NCBI GenBank assembly: GCA_028289605.1
Contig: JANQON010000017.1
Location: 168,735-232,734 of the forward strand
DNA: 64,000 nucleotides
Reading direction: 5' to 3'
Source: Hyphococcus sp.
GTDB taxonomy: Bacteria; Pseudomonadota; Alphaproteobacteria; Caulobacterales; Parvularculaceae
Both the position numbers and the translations under genes were made by a program. Below the pieces are notes generated by a model that was not told where the DNA came from, did not search any database, and worked only from the letters and a program-made list of their open reading frames with translations. Below, piece after piece: positions 18,299 through 28,632 of this stretch. Each line of letters opens with the position of its first letter. The stretch's first letter is position 1.

Positions 18299-18915
18299 TC
18301 GGGCGCGGCGAAAAAGTCAGCCCGTTTTACGAGCGCGTCTGCGAGCCGTTTCTGATAGTCGGCGTTCGGCAGGCCGCGAAGGCCGAATTGCACCAGGTGC
18401 TCGTTAAAGAACTGCGCGTCGATAAAGTCGAAACCGCCGATCTTCAGGCGCGCCATCAGATGCGTCATGGCGACTTTGCTGGCGTCCTGCTCCCTGGAGA
18501 ACATGCTTTCTCCGCAAAAGGCGGCGCCCAGCACAACACCGTAGAGACCGCCGGCGAGCTTGCCGTTGCGCCAGCATTCAACGGAGTGAACAAGGCCGCG
18601 GTAATGAAGTTCAGTATAGGCCTCAATAATGGAATCGTTGATCCAGGTGTCAGGCCGTTTCGGCGTTGGATCGGCGCAGGCGCGGATGACCTCCGGGAAT
18701 GCGGTGTTAATGCGCACCTCGAAACGCTCAGCGCGAATGACCCGCTTCAGGCGACGCGGCGCGCGCGCCTCGCGCAGGTCGATCAATCCGCGTTCGTCGG
18801 GTAACACCCACACCACGGAAGCATCGTCCCGGGCTCTCGCCATCGGGAAATAGCCGAGCGTGTAGGCCTTGATCAGCTCTTCGACGGCGATGGCGTTTGC
18901 AGCGTCTCTAGGCAT
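18250..18915 (-). CDS. aat: Leucyl/phenylalanyl-tRNA--protein transferase
   Basis: Transfers Leu or Phe from aminoacyl-tRNA to N-terminal Arg/Lys of proteins, creating N-degrons for ClpAPS. 221 residues with AYTLGYFPMARA, WVLPDERGLIDL, TWINDSIIEAYTELHYRGLV HSVECW and the FCGESMF motif, all characteristic. The length is normal. It follows the TPR-sulfotransferase, AccC, AccB and AroQ on the same strand but 48 bases beyond the former, so co-transcription is possible. Its 3' end overlaps the DUF2155 gene. Confidence 0.95.
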   Translation of the reverse strand: MPRDAANAIAVEELIKAYTLGYFPMARARDDASVVWVLPDERGLIDLREARAPRRLKRVIRAERFEVRINTAFPEVIRACADPTPKRPDTWINDSIIEAYTELHYRGLVHSVECWRNGKLAGGLYGVVLGAAFCGESMFSREQDASKVAMTHLMARLKIGGFDFIDAQFFNEHLVQFGLRGLPNADYQKRLADALVKRADFFAAPDQLSTERVLQSITQTS

Positions 18916-18963
18916 CGAAGGGGATTATCGGGCTGAATCGGACGCCGATGCAATCCGCTGCCG

Positions 18964-20949
18964 TTAGCCCCCGAATTCGCCGGTTTCCGCATCGACGCCG
19001 GCGTTTTGCAGCGCAGCGCGCAAGGGATCGAGGCGGTCGCCGTAGGCGCCGGCTTTTCCCTTCACCGCTACCGGCTCCCGGGCTTGAGCGGATGAGAACG
19101 TAGAAATCGGCCGCTCGGCCGACTGAAAAGTCGCCATCCCCGGCGTCCAGTCCAGCCCGATTGTCTCGGCGAGCGCGGGCGCGGCGCTGTCGAAGTCGCT
19201 GCAAAAGGTCTCGTACTGAATGGTGATGATCCGGTTCGGATAGGCGGCTTCCCAGTGCGCCATCAGCTGAGCGTATTGTCCGTAAAAGTGCCCGATGTCT
19301 TCAAGACTGGTGGCGAAGGACCAGAACCGTGAGAACTCGTTGGCGAAGATTGAAAACCCCGTTTCGATCGGGTTGCGACGAATGTGAATAATCGGCGCGT
19401 CGGGGAAAAGTCGATCGATCAGGCCGACGCATTCAAAGTTCAGCGGGTTTTTGTCGGTGAACCAGGCGTGGTCGGCGCCCGCCGACGGCATGGTCTGAAG
19501 ATAGGACTTCACCCAGTCTTCGTGGACATCGCCCGAAGCAGGCGATTCTTCCCCGACCTGATTGAGATAGCCATTCAGAAGATGCTGCATGTCGGGGCGC
19601 TCTCCGCACGCGAACACAGCTTCGTTTGCTGACAATACGCTTTCGATCAGAGTCGTCCCGGATCGCGGCATGCCGACAATGAAGATCGGTTTCTGGTCAT
19701 GTGCGCTGACGGCGTCTTTTAAAGGAGCGGCGAACAAACGCTGCAGTTTGCGCCTGCGATCCTCCGCTGTTTTTGCCGTATATCCAATACCGTCGGCGGC
19801 GGCATGGGCGCGAACGAGGTCATTGGCCTGCGCGAAACAATTAAACGCGTCGTCTATTCGGTCCAAATCCTGAAGGGAGCGGCCCAACGCGAAGGCGGCG
19901 GCGATGCGATCGTCCCGCAACAAACGATCGTTCGACGCCAGTTCCGCCAGCCGCGGCAGATCGTGTTCCGTCAGGCGGCGGCCGGGAAGGCGCGAAAGAA
20001 TCGAATAGACCGCAGCGAATCCGGGCTCAACGGCGAGACAGCGCCTGCAATAGGTTTCCGCCTCCTCGAATTTTCCGTCGAACGTCAGCAACTGCGCCTT
20101 GCCGGCGAGCATTTCCGCCAGGTTCGGCGCTAGCGCTTCGGCTTCGTCGAGGGCGTTTCGGGCCTTGTCGAATTCCAGGGCGTCTAACGCGATGCGGCCG
20201 TATGCGGCGAGGTTTTCGGCGTCCTTCGCGCCGAGGCCGAACGCCTTTTCCATCGCGTCGAGCGCGTCGCGGAAACGGCCTGATTCATAGGCGGCCTGTG
20301 CCGCCGCGCGCTGCGCCCGCGGATTGTTCGGCGCGCGCTCGATCCATTCCCGGGCCAGCGCATCCAGCGCCGCCGCATCGCCGACCGCGCCCAGAACGAA
20401 GGCCATGATCTCGCAATAGTCATCGTTCCTCGGGCCAACCTGACCGGCGCGATCGAGAGCGTCGCGGGCGTCGGCGAAGTTTCGAAAAGCGGCGTGCGCG
20501 CGCGCGAGTTTTAGAAGAAGACCGTAGTTGTCAGGCGCCCCAGTGACGGCCTGGTGATAGGCGTCGGATGCAGCGCCCGGTTTTCCGGCCCGCATGCAAA
20601 GATCGCCGAGTTTTTCCAGCGCGCGAAGATTTCCTTCGTCGCGTTCCAATACCGCGCCGACCTGTTCAACGCCCCGGTCGACTGCGCCGATCCGTTCCAG
20701 CCACTCAATTAAGTTCAAGCGGAAGCCGATTTGGTCCGGTTCATCGGCGACGGCCTTTTCCAGATACGGGCCCGCCTGGTCCAGGCGCCCCATATGAGTG
20801 AGCGCGAGTCCATATAGGCTGTTAGCCTCCGCATCGTCGGGCGCTGCGGCGACGGCTTCGTCATATCCCGCCAACGCTTCTTCCATGCGGCCCGCCTGGT
20901 GAGCAGCGACGGCGGCGTCAAGAATGGCGGCGACATTGGGACTGGTCAT
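18964..20949 (-). CDS. TPR-repeat sulfotransferase family protein
   Basis: 661 residues. The N-terminal ~350 residues are tandem tetratricopeptide repeats (for example AHQAGRMEEALAGYDEAVAA). The C-terminal half is a sulfotransferase: PAPS 5'-phosphosulfate-binding motif FIVGMPRSGTTLIESVL, then DKNPLNFECVGLIDRLFP and IIHIRRNPIETGFSIFANEF for the 3'-phosphate. Bacterial members with this layout are often annotated as TPR-sulfotransferases acting on unknown glycans or proteins. It is inserted between accC and aat, which are often close neighbours in relatives, and is likely co-transcribed with accBC. Confidence 0.88.
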   Translation of the reverse strand: MTSPNVAAILDAAVAAHQAGRMEEALAGYDEAVAAAPDDAEANSLYGLALTHMGRLDQAGPYLEKAVADEPDQIGFRLNLIEWLERIGAVDRGVEQVGAVLERDEGNLRALEKLGDLCMRAGKPGAASDAYHQAVTGAPDNYGLLLKLARAHAAFRNFADARDALDRAGQVGPRNDDYCEIMAFVLGAVGDAAALDALAREWIERAPNNPRAQRAAAQAAYESGRFRDALDAMEKAFGLGAKDAENLAAYGRIALDALEFDKARNALDEAEALAPNLAEMLAGKAQLLTFDGKFEEAETYCRRCLAVEPGFAAVYSILSRLPGRRLTEHDLPRLAELASNDRLLRDDRIAAAFALGRSLQDLDRIDDAFNCFAQANDLVRAHAAADGIGYTAKTAEDRRRKLQRLFAAPLKDAVSAHDQKPIFIVGMPRSGTTLIESVLSANEAVFACGERPDMQHLLNGYLNQVGEESPASGDVHEDWVKSYLQTMPSAGADHAWFTDKNPLNFECVGLIDRLFPDAPIIHIRRNPIETGFSIFANEFSRFWSFATSLEDIGHFYGQYAQLMAHWEAAYPNRIITIQYETFCSDFDSAAPALAETIGLDWTPGMATFQSAERPISTFSSAQAREPVAVKGKAGAYGDRLDPLRAALQNAGVDAETGEFGG

Positions 20950-20979
20950 GATGGATCAATGGTAACAGCGCTTGGCCGA

Positions 20980-22323
20980 CTACGAAGACGCAGCCAGCCA
21001 CTCTTCCAGCCAGTGGATATGATAATCCCCTCGCTGAAAATCCGGTTCGTCAATGAGGGCCTGAAACAGCGGGATCGTGGTTTCAATGCCGATCAGCGCG
21101 AATTCCGCAAGACAACGACGAAGACGGGATATGCACAGATCCCGCGTGTCTCCAAACACGATCAGTTTGCCGATCATGGAGTCGTAGTAAGGCGGAATTG
21201 AGTAGCCTGTATAGACAGCCGAATCGAACCGCACGCCCGGACCGCCCGGCGCGTGAAAATCAGTAATCTTGCCCGGCGACGGTCGAAACGTTTTCGGATT
21301 TTCCGCATTGATGCGGCATTCGATGGAATGGCCGCGAAACGAGACGTCGTCTTGGGAAAAGCTCAGCTCCTGGCCCGCCGCCACCTGAATCTGCTCACGC
21401 ACAATATCAAAATCCGTCACTTGTTCCGTGATCGGATGCTCGACCTGAAGGCGCGTGTTCATTTCGATGAAATAGAACTCGCCGTTCTCGTAGAGAAACT
21501 CAATCGTGCCGGCGCCGAGATAGCCGAGCCGTTCGATCGCTTTGCGGACTGTCTCGCCGATGCGTTCGCGTTCGCTGGCGCCTAAAGCGGGCGACAGCGC
21601 TTCTTCCAGAACCTTTTGGTGGCGGCGCTGCAAGGAACAATCGCGCTCGCCCAACTGCACCACGTTGCCGTGGCTGTCAGCGAGAATCTGCAACTCAATA
21701 TGGCGCGGACGTGTCAGGTATTTCTCAAGATAGACGGCGTCATCGCCGAACGCCGCCTTGGCTTCCGACTTCGCCGTGGACACCGCTTCTTCAAGATCGC
21801 TTGCGGCGTGGGCGAGTTTCATGCCCCGTCCGCCGCCGCCGGAGGCGGCTTTCACCAGCACGGGATACCCGATCTTTTCCGCTTCGGCGCGCGCTTCGGC
21901 TATCGACGCCAGCGCTCCTTGCGAACCGGGCACGAGCGGAATTCCCGCCGCACCGACGGCTTCTTTGGCGGCGATCTTGTCGCCCATCACGCGAATATGT
22001 TCCGCTTCCGGACCAATGAAGGTGATGTTGTGGGCTTTGACGATTTCCGCAAAGCGGGCGTTTTCCGAAAGGAAACCGTAGCCGGGGTGGATAGCGTCGG
22101 CGCCGGTGATCTCTGCGGCGGAAATAATCGCCGGGATGTTGAGATAGCTGTCCTTCGGCGCAGGCGGACCGATGCATACGCTTTCATCCGCGAGGCGCAC
22201 ATGCATAGCGTTCTCGTCAGCGGTGGAGTGTACGGCGACCGTCTGAATGCCGAGTTCTTTACAGGCGCGGTGAATGCGCAGCGCAATTTCGCCGCGATTG
22301 GCGATCAGGACTTTGTCAAACAT
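20980..22323 (-). CDS. accC: Acetyl-CoA carboxylase, biotin carboxylase subunit
   Basis: Carboxylates biotin on AccB with ATP and bicarbonate, the first step of fatty-acid synthesis. 447 residues with [37 protein letters not shown], the ATP-grasp Gly-loop [13 protein letters not shown], and [19 protein letters not shown] with the catalytic Glu/Asn/Arg. It lies 27 bases downstream of accB. Confidence 0.97.
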   Translation of the reverse strand: MFDKVLIANRGEIALRIHRACKELGIQTVAVHSTADENAMHVRLADESVCIGPPAPKDSYLNIPAIISAAEITGADAIHPGYGFLSENARFAEIVKAHNITFIGPEAEHIRVMGDKIAAKEAVGAAGIPLVPGSQGALASIAEARAEAEKIGYPVLVKAASGGGGRGMKLAHAASDLEEAVSTAKSEAKAAFGDDAVYLEKYLTRPRHIELQILADSHGNVVQLGERDCSLQRRHQKVLEEALSPALGASERERIGETVRKAIERLGYLGAGTIEFLYENGEFYFIEMNTRLQVEHPITEQVTDFDIVREQIQVAAGQELSFSQDDVSFRGHSIECRINAENPKTFRPSPGKITDFHAPGGPGVRFDSAVYTGYSIPPYYDSMIGKLIVFGDTRDLCISRLRRCLAEFALIGIETTIPLFQALIDEPDFQRGDYHIHWLEEWLAASS

Positions 22324-22350
22324 GTCGTTGGGCGTTCATTCCGGCTCGGC

Positions 22351-22827
22351 TCATTCGATGATCAAAAGCGGCTCGTCGAACTCAACCGGCTGGGCGTCGC
22401 GCACCAGAATCTTTGAGACGGTGCCCGATTTCGGCGCAGTGATCGGGTTCATGGTTTTCATCGCTTCGACAATCATGATGGTTTGGCCTTCCGTAACGCC
22501 GGCGCCTTCAGCGACAAACGGCGCGGCGCCCGGCGAGGGCGACAGATACGCCGTCCCGACCATCGGCGATTTCACCGCGCCCGGATGATCGGTCGCGGGC
22601 GACGGCGCCGAAGGCGCGCTGGGCGCTGGGCTCGCTGCGGCCGGCGCCGCAGCCGGCGCGGCGGCGAGGGTGGTCTGAACCTGGCTCGCCTGGCGCGCGA
22701 CGCGAAGGCGCACGGCGTCATTTTCAACTTCAATCTCTGTGAGACCGGTTTCCTCAAGGATTCCGGCCAGTTCCCTGATCCAGTCCGCCTCGAGGCGATT
22801 TTCTTTTTTGTCTCGCTGTCCAGCCAT
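22351..22827 (-). CDS. accB: Acetyl-CoA carboxylase biotin carboxyl carrier protein
   Basis: 158 residues from the ATG at 22827; an upstream in-frame TTG at 22842 is the alternative. An N-terminal helical domain ([20 protein letters not shown]) is followed by an Ala/Pro linker and the biotinyl domain with the biotinylated Lys in EAMKTMN. It shuttles carboxyl groups from AccC to the transferase. It sits between aroQ and accC in one operon. Confidence 0.96.
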   Translation of the reverse strand: MAGQRDKKENRLEADWIRELAGILEETGLTEIEVENDAVRLRVARQASQVQTTLAAAPAAAPAAASPAPSAPSAPSPATDHPGAVKSPMVGTAYLSPSPGAAPFVAEGAGVTEGQTIMIVEAMKTMNPITAPKSGTVSKILVRDAQPVEFDEPLLIIE

Positions 22828-22886
22828 ATACTTCCCGTTCAAAACCCGACGCCCATAGCAATAACTACCGGCAAAAAAAACCGTCT

Positions 22887-23342
22887 TTATGCTCCAGTCC
22901 CTCGCGTCATGAGCGCGTGGAGCGCCTCAATGGCCAAAGGATACCCTGCGCCGCCTAATCCCATGATAACGCCGGTCGCAGCACGAGCCGTCACCGAGTC
23001 TCGGCGAAACTCTTCTCTTCCGTGGATATTGGACAGGTGCAGCTCGATTTTGGGTATGGCGATCGCGGACAGAGCGTCCAGCAAGGCAATGGAGGTGTGG
23101 GTGTAGGCGCCGGGATTGAGGATCAGGCCGTCCGCCTTCGCGCCTGCTTCCTGCACCCAGTCCACCAGCGCGCCCTCACCGTTGGTCTGGCGAAAATCCA
23201 CCGTGATTCCAAGCGCCTCGGCCTTCTTCAGCGTTGCGGCCTCGATGTCGCCGAGCGTATCGTTGCCATAGATGTCAGGCTCCCGGGTCCCTAACAGGTT
23301 GAGATTGGGTCCATTCAGCACAAAAGCTGTCAATGCCGCCAT
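22887..23342 (-). CDS. aroQ: 3-dehydroquinate dehydratase, type II
   Basis: Third step of the shikimate pathway. 151 residues from the ATG at 23342 ([20 protein letters not shown]); the frame extends to a TTG at 23378, but family members begin near this Met. [52 protein letters not shown] and [14 protein letters not shown] carry the catalytic Tyr, Asn, His and Arg. It is the first gene of the aroQ-accB-accC operon, a frequent arrangement. Confidence 0.95.
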   Translation of the reverse strand: MAALTAFVLNGPNLNLLGTREPDIYGNDTLGDIEAATLKKAEALGITVDFRQTNGEGALVDWVQEAGAKADGLILNPGAYTHTSIALLDALSAIAIPKIELHLSNIHGREEFRRDSVTARAATGVIMGLGGAGYPLAIEALHALMTRGTGA

Positions 23343-23436
23343 AAACTTGTCGTCGCCGTCTTCTTGCGAGGCCTTCAAAGCCTACATATAGAAGGCATCC
23401 GCATCTTGCCGCAATAAGGGAAGCGATTGAATTTCC

Positions 23437-23637
23437 ATGGAGATTACCCTCAATGGTGAGGAATACCGCCTCGCGGGAGAAGCAACCGTCGCCGGATTGC
23501 TTCAAGAACTGGAGCTTGAACCGCGAAAAATCGCTGTCGAACGCAACCTCGAGATCGTGCCCCACTCACAGTACTCAGCGACTGCGCTGGCGTCAGGGGA
23601 CCGTATCGAGATTGTTCAATTCGTAGGCGGAGGCTGA
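23437..23637 (+). CDS. thiS: Thiazole biosynthesis sulfur carrier protein ThiS
   Basis: 66-residue ubiquitin-like sulfur carrier ending in VQFVGGG. The C-terminal GG is thiocarboxylated and delivers sulfur to ThiG; here one extra Gly is present (GGG). Its stop is one base before the thiG start, so the two are translationally coupled. It is divergent from aroQ with a gap too short for a TPP riboswitch, and none is visible. Confidence 0.93.
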   Translation: MEITLNGEEYRLAGEATVAGLLQELELEPRKIAVERNLEIVPHSQYSATALASGDRIEIVQFVGGG

Positions 23638-23638
23638 A

Positions 23639-24409
23639 ATGAGCGACATACTGAAAATTGCAGGCCGCGCGTTTTCCTCCCGTCTGATAATCGGCACCGG
23701 CAAGTACCAATCCTATCAACAGAACGCGGACGCCGCCGAAGCTGCGGGCGCGGAGATGGTCACCGTCGCGGTGCGACGGGTTAATCTGACCGACAAAGAC
23801 AAGCCGATGCTGGTCGATTTTCTCAGTCCGGATAAATTCGTCTACCTGCCCAACACAGCCGGCTGTTTCACCTCGGACGACGCCATCCGTACGCTGAGGC
23901 TGGCGCGTGAAGCCGGCGGCTGGAATCTGGTGAAGCTTGAAGTCCTGTCAGACAAGAAAACGCTTTACCCCGACATGGAGGAGACACTGTCGGCGGCCAA
24001 GCTTCTGATCAAGGATGGATTTGAGGTGATGGTCTATTGTTCGGACGACCCGGTCTATGCGCGCAAGCTCGAAGACGCCGGGTGCTGCGCGATCATGCCG
24101 CTGGGTAGCCTGATCGGGTCCGGCCTCGGCATCATCAACCCGGTGAACATTCGCCTTATTGTGGAACAGTCTTCCGTGCCCGTCATAGTCGACGCCGGCG
24201 TCGGTACGGCGTCGGATGCTGCGATCGCCATGGAGCTTGGTTGCGACGGCGTGCTGATGAACACGGCGATCGCTGAGGCGAAAGACCCGATTCGCATGGC
24301 GCGTGCGATGAAACATGCCGTGATCGCCGGTCGGGAATCCTACCTGGCCGGGCGCATGCCGAAAAAGCGGTATGCGGATCCTTCATCGCCTTTGGCGGGC
24401 CTGATTTAA
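23639..24409 (+). CDS. thiG: Thiazole synthase ThiG
   Basis: 256-residue TIM-barrel enzyme that builds the thiazole phosphate from DXP, dehydroglycine and ThiS thiocarboxylate. Signatures are [53 protein letters not shown], the Schiff-base Lys in [28 protein letters not shown] and [20 protein letters not shown]. It is expected to receive dehydroglycine from ThiO at 9903-11009. Confidence 0.97.
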   Translation: MSDILKIAGRAFSSRLIIGTGKYQSYQQNADAAEAAGAEMVTVAVRRVNLTDKDKPMLVDFLSPDKFVYLPNTAGCFTSDDAIRTLRLAREAGGWNLVKLEVLSDKKTLYPDMEETLSAAKLLIKDGFEVMVYCSDDPVYARKLEDAGCCAIMPLGSLIGSGLGIINPVNIRLIVEQSSVPVIVDAGVGTASDAAIAMELGCDGVLMNTAIAEAKDPIRMARAMKHAVIAGRESYLAGRMPKKRYADPSSPLAGLI

Positions 24410-24594
24410 CTCGGCTCGCCTCACATTTCTAACGGCTCATCGACTTACAAAAGCGTAAGGCGGATTTTGCGCCTGCTACGCCGGTCGCAGCGCGTCGATC
24501 ATGGTAGCGTGTTGCGTCGCGCCGGCGTCTCAGCTTGTGCGAAGCAATCATGAAGAGCGCTGCTGCGCATCCATTCTTGAGAGGGAAGAATTCG

Positions 24595-24948
24595 ATGAAA
24601 AAGACAATCTTTACACTGACTGCAGGCGCTGTCGCATTGGCGGCGAGCGCTGCTATGGCTGGGCATCATGGCGACAAAAAGAAAATGAGCGCCGAAGAAT
24701 ACGCGGCGAAAAAAGAAGCGAAGCTTGAAGAAAAATTCGCCAAGATGGACGCCAACAGCGACGGTTCTGTCTCCGCGGACGAATACATGGCCTACAAAAC
24801 CGCCCAAGCCGAAAAGGACTGGGCGAAATGGATCGAGGGCGACAATGACGGCGCCATGACGCTCGATGAGGCCAAGGCGAAACAGGCTGCGTACATGGCC
24901 GAGAAAAAAGCGAAAATGAAAGAGAAGAAGGAAAAGAAAGACGGCTAG
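24595..24948 (+). CDS. Small exported EF-hand protein
   Basis: 117 residues from the ATG at 24595, which follows GAGAGGGAAG; the upstream in-frame extension adds no signal. A signal peptide (MKKTIFTLTAGAVALAASAA) ends at AMA. Two EF-hand loops follow: DANSDGSVSADE, complete at all Ca2+-ligand positions, and EGDNDGAMTLDE, close to consensus with Glu at the first position. The rest is Lys/Glu-rich helix, ending in KKKEKKDG-like charge. It is probably a periplasmic calcium-binding or signalling protein; no partner is adjacent. A strong terminator follows. Confidence 0.82.
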   Translation: MKKTIFTLTAGAVALAASAAMAGHHGDKKKMSAEEYAAKKEAKLEEKFAKMDANSDGSVSADEYMAYKTAQAEKDWAKWIEGDNDGAMTLDEAKAKQAAYMAEKKAKMKEKKEKKDG

Positions 24949-24975
24949 GTCTTTTTGCCTTCGTTAACAGAATCG

Positions 24976-25011
24976 AACCGGCGCAGGATGCTCATCCGCG
25001 CCGGTTTTTTT
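24976..25011 (+). terminator. Rho-independent terminator after the EF-hand gene
   Basis: AACCGGCGC pairs with GCGCCGGTT around an inner GGAT/ATCC stem, followed by seven Ts (25005-25011). It ends transcription 28-60 bases after the EF-hand stop and insulates clpB. Confidence 0.85.
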
Positions 25012-25044
25012 CACGGAATCCGGTAGATTGGCCGGCTTCGACCT

Positions 25045-25073
25045 CTTGCGATCCAGGGGCGGAACACCATTTA
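25045..25073 (+). promoter_or_regulatory. Probable RpoH (sigma-32) heat-shock promoter for clpB
   Basis: CTTG (25045-25048) and CCATTTA (25067-25073) are spaced by 18 bases and lie 65 bases before the clpB ATG. They match the CTTG / CCAT-T core of alphaproteobacterial RpoH promoters. The call rests on two short motifs and the known heat-shock control of clpB. Confidence 0.5.
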
Positions 25074-25138
25074 ACGCTAAGCGGCGTTGCCTTCACGGGG
25101 CGCCTCACAGGGTTTTTTGACGCTCATCAGAGGTCGAT

Positions 25139-27796
25139 ATGCAATTCGAAAACTATACAGACCGCGCCCGCGGTCTCATCCAGGCCGCGCAAACCATCGC
25201 GGTCCGTGAAAACCACCAACAATTCGCGCCGGAACATGTTCTCAAAGCGCTGCTCGACGACCAGGAAGGGCTAGCCGCCAATCTTATCCGCGCCGCAGGC
25301 GGACGTCCGGAAGTCGCGCTGCAATTGACTGACGAAGCGATATCCAAGTTTCCACAGGTCCAGGGCGGTTCCGGCCAGATCTATCTGGCGGGCCCGACGG
25401 CCAAGGTTTTCGCCCAGGCTGAAGACATCGGCAAAAAAGCGGGCGACAAGTTCGTGACCGCCGAGCGGCTGCTGACCGCCCTGGCGGTTGAAGCGAGCGC
25501 GGGAACCGCGGACATCCTGAAATCGGCGGGCGTGACGGCGGTCAAGCTCAATGAGGCGATCAATGAGATCAGAAAGGGCCGCACGGCGGACAGCGCATCC
25601 GCCGAACAAGCCTATGATGCGCTCAAAAGATACGCCCGCGACCTGACCGAAGCCGCCCGCGACGGCAAGCTCGACCCCGTCATCGGTCGGGACGAAGAGA
25701 TCCGGCGGACCATGCAGGTCTTGTCCCGCCGCACGAAGAACAACCCCGTGCTGATCGGTGAGCCCGGCGTCGGCAAAACGGCGATCGCGGAAGGCCTCGC
25801 CCTGCGTATTGTCGACGGCGACGTTCCCGAAAGTCTGAAGGGCAAGTCGCTGCTGGCTCTAGATATGGGCGCGCTCATCGCCGGCGCAAAATATCGCGGC
25901 GAGTTTGAAGAGCGCCTGAAAGCCGTCCTGCAGGAAGTGACGGATGCGGACGGACAGATTGTTCTTTTTATCGACGAGATGCACACCCTTGTGGGCGCCG
26001 GCAAAACGGACGGCGCCATGGACGCGTCGAATCTGTTGAAACCGGCGTTGGCGCGAGGAGAGCTTCACTGCGTCGGCGCCACAACCCTCGACGAGTACAA
26101 AAAATACGTTGAAAAGGACGCCGCTCTGGCGCGGCGTTTCCAGGCGGTGTTCATCGACGAGCCGACGGTGGAAGACACGGTTTCCATCCTTCGCGGCCTG
26201 AAAGAGAAGTATGAGCTCCATCATGGCGTTCGAATTTCCGACAGCGCGATCGTCGCAGCGGCGACCCTGTCGCACCGTTACATCACGGACCGTTTCCTGC
26301 CCGACAAAGCCATCGATCTGGTTGACGAAGCGGCGTCGCGCCTCCGGATGGAGGTTGATTCCAAACCGGAGGAGCTTGACGAACTGGACCGGCGCATCAT
26401 CCAGATGAAGATCGAGCGCGAAGCGCTCAAAAAGGAAGACGACAAAGCGTCCAAGGACCGGCTGGAAAAGCTCGACAAAGAATTGTCGGAACTGGAGCAG
26501 CGGTCCGCTGACCTGACGGCTCGATGGCGCGCTGAAAAGGAAAGCCTCGCCTCCGCAACGAAAATCAAGGAACGGCTTGATCACGCCCGCCAACAACTGA
26601 CGGATGCGGAGCGCCGCGGCGACCTTGGTCGCGCTTCGGAATTGAAATACGGGGAAATTCCCGCCCTTGAAAAAGACCTCGCCAAGGCCGACGAGCGCGA
26701 AGACGGGGAAACGAGAGCGCTCGTGAACGAAGTTGTTGACGATGAGAATATCGCCAGCGTCGTCTCTCGCTGGACCGGCGTTCCTGTCGACAAAATGCTC
26801 GAGGGCGAGCGCGAAAAGCTCCTGAAAATGGAAGACGGCCTGTCGCGGCGCGTCGTCGGTCAGGCCGAAGCCGTTACGGCGGTGTCCGCCGCCGTGCGCC
26901 GTGCGCGAGCCGGTCTTAAAGATCCCAACCGACCGATGGGGTCGTTCCTGTTTCTCGGTCCGACCGGCGTCGGCAAGACGGAACTGACCAAAGCGCTCGC
27001 GGAATTTCTCTTCGACGATGAAACGGCGATTGCACGCATCGACATGTCGGAGTTCATGGAAAAACACTCAGTGGCGCGTCTCATCGGCGCCCCGCCGGGT
27101 TATGTCGGCTATGAAGAAGGCGGCGTGCTGACCGAGCGCGTGCGCCGGCGTCCCTATCAGGTTGTTCTTTTCGATGAAGTCGAAAAGGCGCACCCGGATG
27201 TTTTCAACGTTCTGTTGCAGGTGCTCGATGACGGACGCCTCACCGACGGACAAGGACACACGGTCGACTTCAAGAACACGCTCATTATCATGACGTCTAA
27301 CCTCGGCGCGGAGTTTCTCGCTGCGCAGAAAGAAGGAGAGGACTCCTCGCTGGTGCGCGCACAGGTCATGGATGCAGTGCGCGCAAAATTCCGGCCGGAG
27401 TTTCTCAATCGTCTGGATGAAATGATTTTGTTCCACCGCCTCACGCGCGGCAATATGGACGCCATTGTGGATATCCAGATCGCGCGTTTGCAAACGCTGC
27501 TGGAAGACCGCAAAATCGCTCTTGAGCTCGATGACAAGGCGCGCACCTGGCTTGGCGACAAAGGGTATGATCCCGTCTATGGCGCGAGGCCGCTGAAACG
27601 GGTCATTCAAAAGGCGCTGCAGGACCCCTTGGCGGAATTGCTTTTGGCCGGAAAAGTCGCCGACGGCGATTCTCTGTCTGTTTCCGCCGACGGCGACGCG
27701 TTGACAATCAACGGCGAGGCTGTGGAGGCTCGCGATACATTCGCGTTCACCGGCGCGGCGTCGTCCGAGCCGCCGCCGGGCGCATTGTTGAACTAA
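25139..27796 (+). CDS. clpB: ATP-dependent disaggregase ClpB
   Basis: AAA+ chaperone that, with DnaK, extracts proteins from aggregates. 885 residues: N-domain ([20 protein letters not shown]), first AAA+ module with Walker [14 protein letters not shown] and Walker [10 protein letters not shown], the long coiled-coil middle domain (about 400-525) that distinguishes ClpB from ClpA/ClpC, and the second module with [12 protein letters not shown] and [14 protein letters not shown]. The sequence extends ~20 residues past the usual end ([18 protein letters not shown]). It is the first gene of a group with a small acidic protein and yaiI. Confidence 0.97.
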   Translation: MQFENYTDRARGLIQAAQTIAVRENHQQFAPEHVLKALLDDQEGLAANLIRAAGGRPEVALQLTDEAISKFPQVQGGSGQIYLAGPTAKVFAQAEDIGKKAGDKFVTAERLLTALAVEASAGTADILKSAGVTAVKLNEAINEIRKGRTADSASAEQAYDALKRYARDLTEAARDGKLDPVIGRDEEIRRTMQVLSRRTKNNPVLIGEPGVGKTAIAEGLALRIVDGDVPESLKGKSLLALDMGALIAGAKYRGEFEERLKAVLQEVTDADGQIVLFIDEMHTLVGAGKTDGAMDASNLLKPALARGELHCVGATTLDEYKKYVEKDAALARRFQAVFIDEPTVEDTVSILRGLKEKYELHHGVRISDSAIVAAATLSHRYITDRFLPDKAIDLVDEAASRLRMEVDSKPEELDELDRRIIQMKIEREALKKEDDKASKDRLEKLDKELSELEQRSADLTARWRAEKESLASATKIKERLDHARQQLTDAERRGDLGRASELKYGEIPALEKDLAKADEREDGETRALVNEVVDDENIASVVSRWTGVPVDKMLEGEREKLLKMEDGLSRRVVGQAEAVTAVSAAVRRARAGLKDPNRPMGSFLFLGPTGVGKTELTKALAEFLFDDETAIARIDMSEFMEKHSVARLIGAPPGYVGYEEGGVLTERVRRRPYQVVLFDEVEKAHPDVFNVLLQVLDDGRLTDGQGHTVDFKNTLIIMTSNLGAEFLAAQKEGEDSSLVRAQVMDAVRAKFRPEFLNRLDEMILFHRLTRGNMDAIVDIQIARLQTLLEDRKIALELDDKARTWLGDKGYDPVYGARPLKRVIQKALQDPLAELLLAGKVADGDSLSVSADGDALTINGEAVEARDTFAFTGAASSEPPPGALLN

Positions 27797-27810
27797 GGAA
27801 CTGCAAATAA

Positions 27811-28020
27811 ATGGCCGATAAGTCCGATTGGAAACCCGATTTCGATGAAGACGATTTAAAAGCGCTTATTCGCACAACGGTGATCAATGCAGGGCCGATC
27901 GATCCGAAGGAGCTGCCGTTTAAAGTCCGTGAGCGAATAAAAGGGCGTGCAACCGGCGATCTCGATATTGACGCCTATATCAAGCAGATCCTGCGGGAGA
28001 CGCGAGCATCGGAAAAATAA
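27811..28020 (+). CDS. Small conserved-looking hypothetical protein
   Basis: 69 residues, acidic N-terminus (SDWKPDFDEDDLKALIRTTV) and a basic centre (KVRERIKGRATGDLDIDAYI). No signal peptide or TM helix; probably a small cytosolic helical protein. It starts 14 bases after clpB behind AAGGA, so it is likely co-transcribed and may share heat-shock control. I do not recognise the family. Confidence 0.6.
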   Translation: MADKSDWKPDFDEDDLKALIRTTVINAGPIDPKELPFKVRERIKGRATGDLDIDAYIKQILRETRASEK

Positions 28021-28071
28021 AGGCGCGGCCCCGCGCTTGTCGCCCGGCGAGTCCGCAGGCATAAGCGGGCG

Positions 28072-28542
28072 ATGAACGCCGTTCCTAAAATTCTCGTTGA
28101 CGCTGACGCGTGTCCCGTCAAGGAGGAGATATACAAGGTCGCTTTTCGCACCGAGGCGCCGGTGACGGTGGTCGCCAACCAACGCATTCGCGTTCCCGAT
28201 CACCCGCTTATTGAGCGCGTTACGGTTGGGGACGCCATGGACGCCGCCGACGACTGGATCGCGGCGGCGGCGACGCGCGACACGATTGTCATTACGGCTG
28301 ATATTCTGCTTGCCGATCGCTGCATCAAGGCGGGCGCAAGCGTCATCGCGCCCACAGGCAAACCCTTCACCGAAGATTCCATTGGCGCGGCGATCGCAAC
28401 GCGGGCCATCCTCGCCGATCTGCGAGCCGGCGCCGGCGGCGATACTATTGGCGGTCCAGCGCCGTTCCGCAAAGAAGATCGATCTCGTTTTCTTTCAAGC
28501 CTGGATGAGGCCATTGTAAGACACCGTCGCCGGGGGGCCTGA
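28072..28542 (+). CDS. yaiI: YaiI/YqxD family protein (DUF188, PIN-like)
   Basis: 156 residues. ILVDADACPVKEEIYKVAFR, DAADDWIAAAATRDTIVITA DILLADRCI and FTEDSIGAAIATR are the family signature; conserved acidic residues suggest a PIN-like nuclease fold, but the biological role is not established. It is 51 bases after the small hypothetical gene. Confidence 0.92.
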   Translation: MNAVPKILVDADACPVKEEIYKVAFRTEAPVTVVANQRIRVPDHPLIERVTVGDAMDAADDWIAAAATRDTIVITADILLADRCIKAGASVIAPTGKPFTEDSIGAAIATRAILADLRAGAGGDTIGGPAPFRKEDRSRFLSSLDEAIVRHRRRGA

Positions 28543-28565
28543 CGGGGCGTGCAAGATCGGAATCC

Positions 28566-28631
28566 TCACGGGGCAGGGGTTACGTGAACCGCCAAGGCGC
28601 GCTAACGAGGCGGCGACAGCCTCGGAGCGCC
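28566..28631 (+). promoter_or_regulatory. Structured 5' leader enclosing the ribosome-binding site
   Basis: Two hairpins precede the transsulfuration gene. The first is TCACG/CGTGA (28566-28570 with 28583-28587). The second is nested: outer GGCGC/GCGCC (28596-28600 with 28627-28631) and inner GAGGC/GCCTC (28607-28611 with 28619-28623). The only SD, CGGAG (28623-28627), is held between the 3' arms, and the outer stem ends one base before the ATG. This could gate translation; it does not match a riboswitch class that I can name. Confidence 0.35.
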
Positions 28632-28632
28632 C

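Noticed and set aside
23379..23436. Possible TPP riboswitch before thiS
   Set aside because: The 94-base gap between aroQ and thiS shows no CTGAGA/ACCTGA-type thi-box.
28543..28632. Known SAM riboswitch before the transsulfuration gene
   Set aside because: The conserved loop sequences of SAM-I, SAM-II and SAH classes that I remember are not present; kept only as an unassigned folded leader.
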